From: an uncultured bacterium
GTDB taxonomy: Bacteria; Patescibacteriota; Minisyncoccia; Phycocordibacterales; UBA9973
NCBI GenBank assembly: GCA_903825265.1
Contig: CAIJZW010000043.1
Location: 1-6,021, forward strand
DNA length: 6,021 bases
Direction: 5' to 3'
A model generated the notes under the pieces. It was not told the DNA's origin, ran no database searches, and worked only from the letters and a program-made list of their open reading frames with translations. The stretch's first letter is position 1, and each line of letters starts with the position of its first letter. Made by a program: the position numbers and the translations under genes. This document shows positions 1 through 5,507 of this stretch, piece after piece.

Positions 1-381
1 TTAGAAGATCATTTAAATGATACACCTTTACCTTCTGTTGATTTAAAAGAAAAGATTGCACCGGTTATAGAAAGTAAAAATAATATAAAGGTTTCACTGA
101 TTGTTTCAGATAAAGAATACAAAGCATCCATAAAAGAAAATTCATCTGTTTTTGATGCAATGAAAAAAATAGAAGAAGAGAGTTTGATATCAAATAAATT
201 TATTTTTAAGTACACAGATCATTCAAGTCTAGGAAGTTTTATCACAGAAATAAATAATACTAAGGGCACACCTGGAAAATATTGGATGTATTATGTTAAT
301 GGGGAAAAGGCTTCTGTCGGGGTATCAAAATATATATTGAAAGACAAAGATATTATTAGTTGGAAACAAGAAGGATTATAA
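1..381 (+). CDS. DUF4430 domain protein, C-terminal part (5' end outside window)
   Basis: The frame is open from base 1 to the TAA at 379-381, giving 126 visible residues; the true start lies upstream. An ATG at 160 lies inside the domain and is not a likely start. From about visible residue 29 the protein matches the DUF4430 pattern (transcobalamin-like C-terminal beta domain): a first strand (KVSLIVSD), a 'VFDAMKKI' helix, then LGSFITEIN, YWMYYVNGEKASVGVSKY and a closing strand DIISWKQ. In known families this small beta domain occurs in cobalamin carriers and in many secreted or surface bacterial proteins, so the protein is probably extracytoplasmic. The signal peptide would be in the missing part and the ligand is unknown. 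No cysteine is visible. It ends 3 nt before a second DUF4430-containing gene, so the two are probably co-transcribed and may act together. The domain call is firm; function is not. Confidence 0.8.
   Translation, partial: LEDHLNDTPLPSVDLKEKIAPVIESKNNIKVSLIVSDKEYKASIKENSSVFDAMKKIEEESLISNKFIFKYTDHSSLGSFITEINNTKGTPGKYWMYYVNGEKASVGVSKYILKDKDIISWKQEGL
371..375 (+). promoter_or_regulatory. Shine-Dalgarno-like AAGGA for the following gene
   Basis: AAGGA lies 9 nt before the ATG at 385 and inside the last codons of the upstream gene. It is the only start in the window with a clear purine-rich ribosome site at normal distance, supports this start codon, and fits translational coupling of the two DUF4430 genes. 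Confidence 0.5.
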
Positions 382-384
382 TTT

Positions 385-2214
385 ATGAAAAAAAATATTT
401 TTAAAAAGTTTATAGTTTTATTTAGTTTAGTTTTTGTTTCTTTTGGGTCAAGTTGTGTTTTTGCTGAAGATGAGACCCTTCCAACTTATTTACCTCAAGT
501 AGAAATTCACTTAGAAGTTATTTCAGGTTCTAATTCTATATATGATAACGATATAATGGTTACTCCTTGTGATAATGAAGGAGATGGAGTTATGAAGGCT
601 ACTCCTTATTGTGCCTTAGAACAATCAGGTATAACAAGTGAATGGTCAGGTTTATGGATAAATTCAATTAATGGAATTTCTAATGATTATACTAATTCTA
701 AATATTGGATGTGGCTTTCAAATTTAGATTTTGCTAATTTTAATTTATCTTCAAAACAATATGAATTGAAATCAAATGATAAAATATTATTTTTCTATGA
801 TACAAATCCTTTAAAAATATCAGTTGATAATGATACCCCAGAAGTAGGAACTAGTCTTAACGTTTCTATAATGGAATTAGGTTATGATTCTTTCTGGAAT
901 CCAGCATGGATACCTTTAAAAGAAGGAAAGATTTCTATTGGGTCTAATATTTTTGATTTAGATGAAAATGGAAAATATAAAATAGATATTAGCAGTACCG
1001 AACAATTCACTATTAAAGGTCAGAAGTTAGGATTAATTGATACTTATCCTTTAATAATTTTTCCTAAGATTGTAACAGTAGTGGATAATAATGGAGGAAG
1101 TAATGGTGGTAGTAGTACAAATGACCAGCCTAAAATATTTTCTACTTCTAAGGCTTTTGAGTTTATGTCTCAAAATCAAAAAAAGGATGGATCTTTTGGT
1201 TCTTCTATGTATACAGATTGGGCCGCGATAGCTGCTTCTTTGGGGAGTGATTTAAATATGAAAATAAATGTTTTAAGTTATTTAAAGAATAATCAGATGG
1301 ATTCAGATATTGTTACTGATAACGAAAGACATGCTATGGCACTTATGTCTCTTGGTATTAATCCATACACAGGAACAAGTGTTAATTATATTAAAAAGAT
1401 TATAGATAGTTTTGACGGTCTACAATTTGGTGATAAGTCACTTATGAATGATGATATCTTTGCTCTTATTGTTCTTAAGAATGCCGGTTATAATGTGAAC
1501 GATGAAATTATTACAAAAGATATAAATTATTTAATTTCTAATCAGTCTTCTGAGGGATCATGGGGGAGTATAGATATGACAAGTGCGGGAATACAAGTTT
1601 TAAGAAATTTTGAATCAGTTGAAGGTGTAACTGATTCTATAAGAAAAGGAGAAAGTTATTTAATCACTAATCAAAGTACAGATGGAGGTTTTGGAAATTC
1701 TTTTACAACTTCTTGGGTTTTACAATCATTATTTAATAATAGTGGAATATTAAAAACTGAAAATTATTTAGCGTCTAAACAACAAATAGATGGGGGACTA
1801 GAAGATGTTAGTTCTGATATGGATACTCGTGTTTGGGCTACTGCTTATGCGATCCCTGCTATTTTACATAAACCATGGGCTGAAATTTTAAATAGTTTTA
1901 CTAAACCTACAGTGGGCAGTATTTCAACTTCAAAGATTGAAATAGAAAAAAGGGATGTTGCAATAGTGCCGATAAATATTTTAGAAGATAAAAAAGAAGT
2001 TTTGAAAAGTATAGATACAAAAGTAGAAAAGAAAATTTTGACTAAAATTAAAAAGATAGAAAATACAAAACAGGTTTTAGCTCTAGAGAAAAAACAACCA
2101 GAAAATATTTTAATTAAAAATGATGAAGTCAAAAATAACATTGTTTTGTCTACAATTAATCATATTTGGAGGTTTATAAAAGCTCCTTTTCACTGGCTTT
2201 GGTCAATGTTTTAA
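385..2214 (+). CDS. Secreted protein with DUF4430-like domain and squalene-cyclase/prenyltransferase-type repeat toroid
   Basis: A 609-residue exported protein of unknown function. Residues 1-27 form a signal peptide (KK-rich start, hydrophobic core, VFA before the predicted cleavage at 27/28). Residues 38-146 resemble DUF4430: strand VEIHLEVISG, GLWINSINGI, KYWMWLSN and a final strand with KILFFYDTN. Residues 147-230 look like another beta-rich, Ig-like segment, followed by a Gly/Ser/Asn linker (234-248). Residues 252-495 hold helical repeats with QW-type motifs: NQKKDGSFG (264-272), NQSSEGSWG (386-394), NQSTDGGFG (429-437) and KQQIDGGLE (465-473), as in terpene cyclases, prenyltransferases and transcobalamins. 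The class II cyclase DXDD acid motif is not seen (only DMD at 478-480), so binding is likelier than cyclisation. A lysine-rich tail (about 517-585) ends in an aromatic patch, WRFIKAPFHWLWSMF (595-609). C62 and C76, both in the DUF4430-like domain, are the only cysteines after the signal peptide. Cobalamin or another small ligand is a possible cargo, which is inference only. Confidence 0.85.
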   Translation: MKKNIFKKFIVLFSLVFVSFGSSCVFAEDETLPTYLPQVEIHLEVISGSNSIYDNDIMVTPCDNEGDGVMKATPYCALEQSGITSEWSGLWINSINGISNDYTNSKYWMWLSNLDFANFNLSSKQYELKSNDKILFFYDTNPLKISVDNDTPEVGTSLNVSIMELGYDSFWNPAWIPLKEGKISIGSNIFDLDENGKYKIDISSTEQFTIKGQKLGLIDTYPLIIFPKIVTVVDNNGGSNGGSSTNDQPKIFSTSKAFEFMSQNQKKDGSFGSSMYTDWAAIAASLGSDLNMKINVLSYLKNNQMDSDIVTDNERHAMALMSLGINPYTGTSVNYIKKIIDSFDGLQFGDKSLMNDDIFALIVLKNAGYNVNDEIITKDINYLISNQSSEGSWGSIDMTSAGIQVLRNFESVEGVTDSIRKGESYLITNQSTDGGFGNSFTTSWVLQSLFNNSGILKTENYLASKQQIDGGLEDVSSDMDTRVWATAYAIPAILHKPWAEILNSFTKPTVGSISTSKIEIEKRDVAIVPINILEDKKEVLKSIDTKVEKKILTKIKKIENTKQVLALEKKQPENILIKNDEVKNNIVLSTINHIWRFIKAPFHWLWSMF

Positions 2215-2226
2215 TTCTGATATAAT
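2199..2226 (+). promoter_or_regulatory. Extended -10 promoter for the thioredoxin/DsbB pair, probably leaderless
   Basis: TGA-TATAAT (2218-2226) is a perfect extended -10. A weak -35, TTGGTC (2199-2204), lies 16 nt upstream, inside the last codons of the preceding gene. Six bases separate the -10 from the ATG at 2233, so transcription would start at or within a base or two of the start codon. There is no Shine-Dalgarno sequence, which agrees with a leaderless mRNA. Confidence 0.7.
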
Positions 2227-2232
2227 AAAAAT

Positions 2233-2799
2233 ATGAAAACTAAAATTTTTGTTATATTTATTGTCGCTATTATTTTAATAATAGGGGGTTTGGGAGTATT
2301 TATGAATAGGGCCTCTTTTGGTCCTTCTAAGTTTGATGGTTTTGCTCAAGCTTTAAAATCTTCAGGAGCTCAATTTTATGGAGCTTTCTGGTGTCCTCAT
2401 TGTCAGGCTCAAAAAGCAGAATTTGGTTCTTCAAAAAAGTATCTTCCTTATGTTGAATGTTCAAATCCTGATAATACTCAGACACAAATTTGCGCAGACA
2501 ATAAAATTGAAGGTTATCCAGATTGGAAATTTAAAAATGGTATTAAGCTTTCATCTACAGGTGAGCCTGTTATTTGTCCAATACAGAAAGATGGAGTTAA
2601 AGAAGATGGTCTTTGTCAGAACGCTTCATCACAGTATTTTCGTGTTTGGATTTTCCCAGAATATAAATTTTCTATAAAAAGTCCAACGGATCCTATAAAA
2701 AGTGGTAATATTTGGCAATTCCCATCTGAAGCACAGGCTGTAGGTGAAATACCACTTTCTTTCTTAGCAGAACAAATCCAATTTACTCTTCCTCAATAA
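2233..2799 (+). CDS. Membrane-anchored thioredoxin-fold protein (CPHC), disulfide-forming
   Basis: This 188-residue protein has an N-terminal membrane anchor or uncleaved signal (about residues 4-23) and a thioredoxin fold facing outside the cytoplasm. The active site is FWCPHC (C54, C57) and the cis-proline is in GYP (P96). CPHC is the DsbA-type active site and favours oxidation of client thiols. The stretch from FYGAFWCPHC through YVEC (C76), C87 and IEGYPDW resembles the thioredoxin domain linked or fused to bacterial VKOR proteins more than classical DsbA, which has a large helical insertion this protein lacks. Between the strand after the cis-proline and the last helix (GEIPLSFLAEQI, 171-182) there is an extra segment of about 65 residues with two more cysteines (C115, C128). 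The next gene, 1 nt downstream, encodes a DsbB-type oxidase, its likely reoxidation partner. The start is fixed by the promoter six bases upstream. Fold and redox role are well supported; clients are unknown. Confidence 0.85.
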   Translation: MKTKIFVIFIVAIILIIGGLGVFMNRASFGPSKFDGFAQALKSSGAQFYGAFWCPHCQAQKAEFGSSKKYLPYVECSNPDNTQTQICADNKIEGYPDWKFKNGIKLSSTGEPVICPIQKDGVKEDGLCQNASSQYFRVWIFPEYKFSIKSPTDPIKSGNIWQFPSEAQAVGEIPLSFLAEQIQFTLPQ

Positions 2800-2800
2800 T

Positions 2801-3358
2801 ATGCCAGCATACGTAGACGTTATAAATAAGATTTTGTCTTTAGGAACAATTTTTCTACAAGTTGTTATATTTTTTATTGTATTGAATTTGATATTTTTTA
2901 AAAATAGAACAAATCCATTTTTAATTTTCATTAAAAAATATACTTTTATTTTTGGTTTTTTGGCTTCACTTGGAGCTTTCACCTTATCTTTGTTTTATTC
3001 TGAAGTTGTTGGTTTTCCTCCGTGTGAACTTTGTTGGATTCAGAGAATCTTTTTGTATCCACAATTAATCCTTTTTTCTATGGAACTTTATAAAAAAGAT
3101 AGATCAATAGTTGATTTTAGTATTGTTTTTGCAGTTATTGGATCAATCGTTTCTATCTATCATATTTATATAGAGAATGGAGGAAGTTCTAATTTAGGAT
3201 GTGCAGCCCTAAACCCAACAAATACAAATCAAGTTTCTTGTGCTATTCGCTATATTTATGAATTTGGCTATATAACAATGCCTATAATGTCACTCACTCT
3301 TTCTTTGTTTATTATAGTTATTCTTCTGAATTATAAGTTTTTTTCTAGAATGAAATAA
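2801..3358 (+). CDS. dsbB: DsbB/BdbC-like disulfide bond formation membrane protein
   Basis: A 185-residue integral membrane protein that would reoxidise the neighbouring thioredoxin-like protein and pass electrons to membrane quinone. The signature PPCELCWIQRIFLYPQ (C75, C78) matches the first redox loop of the DsbB family and is closest to the Gram-positive BdbC form. A second outer-face pair, C134 and C147, is the interchange pair expected in the second loop. Hydrophobic segments lie at about 11-33, 45-67, 82-96, 103-122 and 158-177. The last four match the four-helix DsbB core; the first is an additional N-terminal helix. The ATG is 1 nt after the upstream TAA with no Shine-Dalgarno, indicating translational coupling. 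Family assignment is secure; the symbol could equally be bdbC. Confidence 0.9.
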   Translation: MPAYVDVINKILSLGTIFLQVVIFFIVLNLIFFKNRTNPFLIFIKKYTFIFGFLASLGAFTLSLFYSEVVGFPPCELCWIQRIFLYPQLILFSMELYKKDRSIVDFSIVFAVIGSIVSIYHIYIENGGSSNLGCAALNPTNTNQVSCAIRYIYEFGYITMPIMSLTLSLFIIVILLNYKFFSRMK

Positions 3359-3378
3359 AGTCTTTTTATTAAAAGAGG

Positions 3379-3395
3379 TATATAAGGGTTATATA
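3379..3395. promoter_or_regulatory. Perfect inverted repeat at the tpiA promoter, candidate operator
   Basis: TATATAA-GGG-TTATATA is a perfect 7-bp inverted repeat with a 3-base centre. It ends directly before the extended -10 and fills the region a -35 element would occupy. A dimeric regulator site is possible. The arms are pure A/T, so chance is a real alternative in this AT-rich DNA. Confidence 0.4.
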
Positions 3396-3404
3396 TGGTA
3401 TACT
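3396..3404 (+). promoter_or_regulatory. Extended -10 promoter for tpiA-pgk, probably leaderless
   Basis: TGG-TATACT is a near-consensus extended -10 with no convincing -35. It lies six bases before the ATG at 3411, the same distance as at the promoter of the thioredoxin gene, and no Shine-Dalgarno sequence is present. Transcription would start at or next to the start codon. Confidence 0.6.
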
Positions 3405-3410
3405 TGCTAT

Positions 3411-4163
3411 ATGAGTAAACTTGTAGTTGCTAACTGGAAAATGAATCCTCAATCAAAGAAAGAGGCTGAAACTATCTTAAGTAATATTTCTAAGACTTTT
3501 AAAAATATAAAAACTACTGAATTAGTGGTTTGTTTGCCTTTCCCTTTTCTTTATATAAAAGACAAAATTAAAAACAAAAAAATTAAAATCGGAAGTCAGG
3601 ACGTTTTCTATGAAAAAGAAGGTTCTTATACTGGAGAAGTTTCTACTTCTATGCTTAAAACTTTCGGAGTAGAGTATGTTATTGTTGGTCATTCAGAAAG
3701 AAGATCGATAGGAGATACAAATAGTATCGTTAATAAAAAGATTATAGCTACTTTAAAATCAAAAATGCAAGTGATTCTTTGTATTGGAGAAAGTGAAAGA
3801 GATGTAAATGGATTTTATTTATCTTTTATAAAGAAACAAATAGAAGAAGGATTAGCTGATGTTTTAAAATCTCAAATGAAAAGTATTGTAGTAGCTTATG
3901 AACCAATCTGGGCTATTGGAAGTAGTGCGAAGAGAGAAGCAGAGCCTTCAGAATTCGTAGAAATAAGAATTTTTATAAAGAAAATAATATCTGACTTATA
4001 CGATATAAAGACAGCAAATAGTTTAAGAATAATTTATGGGGGGTCTGTAAATCCTTTAAATGCAGAATCTTTTATAAAAGAAGGTGGGGCTTCTGGGTTA
4101 TTGGTCGGACGTGATAGTTTGAATCCTAAAAAATTCAGTGCGATTATCAGTGTATCAAAATAA
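3411..4163 (+). CDS. tpiA: Triosephosphate isomerase
   Basis: A cytosolic glycolytic enzyme that interconverts dihydroxyacetone phosphate and glyceraldehyde 3-phosphate. Its 250 residues are normal for the family and cover the whole TIM barrel. The N-terminus VVANWKMNP gives N8 and K10; the catalytic histidine is H94 in IVGHSERRS; the catalytic glutamate is E164 in VAYEPIWAIG; C124 in ILCIGES is the conserved cysteine; YGGSVNP (209-215) and GLLVGRDSL bind the phosphate. Loop 3 (QDV...GSYTGEVS) is intact, so the usual dimer is expected. Loop 6, normally AIGTGKTA, reads AIGSSAKREAEPSE (168-181) and is about two residues longer, so the lid over the substrate is altered although all catalytic residues remain. 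The gene has its own promoter and is followed by pgk after 3 nt. Confidence 0.97.
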   Translation: MSKLVVANWKMNPQSKKEAETILSNISKTFKNIKTTELVVCLPFPFLYIKDKIKNKKIKIGSQDVFYEKEGSYTGEVSTSMLKTFGVEYVIVGHSERRSIGDTNSIVNKKIIATLKSKMQVILCIGESERDVNGFYLSFIKKQIEEGLADVLKSQMKSIVVAYEPIWAIGSSAKREAEPSEFVEIRIFIKKIISDLYDIKTANSLRIIYGGSVNPLNAESFIKEGGASGLLVGRDSLNPKKFSAIISVSK

Positions 4164-4166
4164 AAT

Positions 4167-5288
4167 ATGAAATCAATAAAAGATATAGAAAATTTAAAAG
4201 GTAAGAAAGTGATTGTTCGTGTTGATTTTAATGTCCCAATGAAAGACGATAAAATAGTAGATGACTTTCGTATTAAGGCATCTCTTCCTACTATAGAATA
4301 TTTACAGAAGAAAGGAGCGATTGTTATCCTTGTTGCTCATATAGGAGAGTCCGGAGAAATGAGCTTAAAACCTGTATCTATAAGGCTTAAAAAGTTTATC
4401 GCTGGTCTTAATTTTATAGAAACTTCAATTTTTTCAGATGAAACAAAAAGAAGTATTAATAATCTAAAGAATGGAGAAGTTGCGATGCTGGAAAACCTTC
4501 GTCGTGAAATTGGAGAGAAGAAAAATTCTCCATCTTTTGCTAGAGGACTTTCACGTTATGGGGATATTTATGTAAATGATGCTTTTTCTGTTTCTCATAG
4601 AGTTCATGCTTCTGTTGTTGGGATCACAAAATATCTTCCTTCTTATGCGGGATTACAATTAGTTGATGAAATAAATAATCTATCTAAAGCTTTCGTTCCA
4701 AAGCACCCATTTCTATTTATCTTAGGTGGAGCAAAATTTGAAACTAAAATTCCATTAGTGAAAAAGTTTCTTCGTGATGCCGATGATGTATTTATAGGAG
4801 GAGCAATCGCTAATGATTTTTTCAAAGGGAAAGGTTATGAAGTAGGAAGCTCTCTTGTAAGTGAAAATATTGTACCAATTAAATCATTTTTAAAAAGTAA
4901 AAATTTAATTTTGCCTATTGATGTTGTTGCTTCTTGTGGGAAGAGTGTTCGTAATATAAGACCTGATGAATTAAAATCTGATGAATGTATTTCTGATATA
5001 GGGAAGTTTACAGTAGAAGCCCTAAGTGCTTTAATAGATAAAGCTTCTTTTGTTCTTTGGAATGGACCACTTGGTAAATATGAAAGTGGTTTTGGTGGAT
5101 CAACAGAAAAAATTCTAAAAATAATTGCGAAAAGTAAAGCAACAAGTATAGTTGGAGGAGGGGATACTGTTGCTCTTATTTCTAAACTTAAATTAAAAGA
5201 TGAATTTAGTTTTGTTTCAACTGGAGGAGGAGCAACTTTAGACTTTTTAGCTAAAGGAACTTTACCGGGAATTAAAGCGTTGAAATAA
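4167..5288 (+). CDS. pgk: Phosphoglycerate kinase
   Basis: A cytosolic glycolytic kinase that transfers phosphate from 1,3-bisphosphoglycerate to ADP, giving 3-phosphoglycerate and ATP. At 373 residues it is a compact but complete two-domain enzyme (most are about 390-415). The family signature VRVDFNVP (17-24) supplies D20 and N22, and R35, H58, R112 (LENLR) and R145 (SHRVHAS) match the known 3-phosphoglycerate contacts. The nucleotide side shows ILGGAKFETK (185-194), FIGGAIANDF, LWNGPLGKYE (297-306), IVGGGDTVA (328-336) and STGGGATLDFL (351-361). One usual contact differs: the SHLGRP loop is AHIGES (57-62), so the common arginine is E61. The gene starts 3 nt after tpiA with no Shine-Dalgarno and is expected to be read from the tpiA promoter. 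No clear terminator follows it. Confidence 0.97.
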   Translation: MKSIKDIENLKGKKVIVRVDFNVPMKDDKIVDDFRIKASLPTIEYLQKKGAIVILVAHIGESGEMSLKPVSIRLKKFIAGLNFIETSIFSDETKRSINNLKNGEVAMLENLRREIGEKKNSPSFARGLSRYGDIYVNDAFSVSHRVHASVVGITKYLPSYAGLQLVDEINNLSKAFVPKHPFLFILGGAKFETKIPLVKKFLRDADDVFIGGAIANDFFKGKGYEVGSSLVSENIVPIKSFLKSKNLILPIDVVASCGKSVRNIRPDELKSDECISDIGKFTVEALSALIDKASFVLWNGPLGKYESGFGGSTEKILKIIAKSKATSIVGGGDTVALISKLKLKDEFSFVSTGGGATLDFLAKGTLPGIKALK

Positions 5289-5355
5289 TAGAATAGCTTT
5301 TATTTTTTCTTAATTATTCTCATATAAAATATCATTTTAAGTCTGGAACAACATA

Positions 5356-5384
5356 TTGACTTTTATGTATAAATGTGCTACTAT
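5356..5384 (+). promoter_or_regulatory. Sigma-70-type promoter for the leader and small membrane protein
   Basis: TTGACT (5356-5361) is a five-of-six -35 match. After a 17-nt spacer comes TACTAT (5379-5384) preceded by TGC, an extended -10. The predicted start is the A near 5391. Unlike the other promoters here it lies well upstream of its gene and gives a leader of about 117 nt. Confidence 0.65.
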
Positions 5385-5390
5385 ATAAAC

Positions 5391-5507
5391 AGTTATATGA
5401 GTTCTTTGATATTTTGTTTAAATTATTAGGTTTTGTTAGGTTCTCCCAGTTTCTTTATAGATATTGAGAGAACTTAATATATTTTCTAACAATTTAATTT
5501 AAAAAAA
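5391..5507 (+). promoter_or_regulatory. Structured 5' leader with boxA-like element and hairpin
   Basis: The predicted leader begins with AGTTCTTTGAT (5400-5410), which resembles the boxA antitermination element of Gram-positive rRNA leaders (GTTCTTTGA core). TTAGGTT occurs twice (5426-5432, 5436-5442). Positions 5434-5445 can pair with 5468-5479 as a 12-bp stem including two G-U pairs, with a 22-nt loop. The 3' arm (AGAACT, 5469-5474) could instead pair with AGTTCT at 5400-5405 in the boxA-like element, so two structures compete. No T-run follows the hairpin, so it is not a plain terminator. The role is inferred; this could also be a small RNA fused to the mRNA. Confidence 0.4.
5397..5429 (+). 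CDS. Possible 10-codon upstream leader ORF
   Basis: ATG at 5397 opens a frame of ten codons (MSSLIFCLNY) ending at TAG 5427-5429, about six bases after the predicted transcription start. It overlaps the boxA-like element and ends before the hairpin, the layout of a leader peptide. Nothing in its composition (no run of one amino acid) points to a signal, and such a short frame can arise by chance. Confidence 0.15.
   Translation: MSSLIFCLNY

Noticed and set aside
160..381. ATG at 160 as the start of a separate small gene
   Set aside because: The frame is open back to base 1 and the domain's first strand lies before this ATG, so it is an internal methionine.
377..382. TATAAT just before the ATG at 385 as a promoter
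   Set aside because: Only two bases separate it from the ATG, so transcription would begin inside the gene, and it lacks the TGN extension; an AAGGA ribosome site and coupling explain this start better.
448..465. Lipoprotein signal at C24 of the secreted protein
   Set aside because: The residues before the cysteine are GSS, without the Leu/Val/Ile expected at -3; VFA just after it is a good signal peptidase I site.
1141..1890. Active squalene-hopene or other terpene cyclase
   Set aside because: QW-type repeats are present, but no DXDD motif is seen and the toroid is far shorter than a two-domain cyclase.
1845..2141. Open minus-strand frame of 98 codons
   Set aside because: It lies opposite the lysine-rich tail of the secreted protein, whose frame is well supported; its Phe/Ser/Ile-rich product is what reversed AAA/GAA codons give.
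2378..2677. Plus-strand frame of 99 codons inside the thioredoxin gene
   Set aside because: It overlaps out of frame with a coding sequence that shows CPHC and the cis-proline; no recognisable motif in the alternative product.
3361..3376. TCTTTT/AAAAGA hairpin after the DsbB gene as a terminator
   Set aside because: The stem is six mostly A-T pairs with no T-run after it.
5290..5320. AGAATA/TATTCT pairing after pgk as a terminator
   Set aside because: Six A/T-rich pairs around a long loop without a T-run; within chance expectation in this composition.
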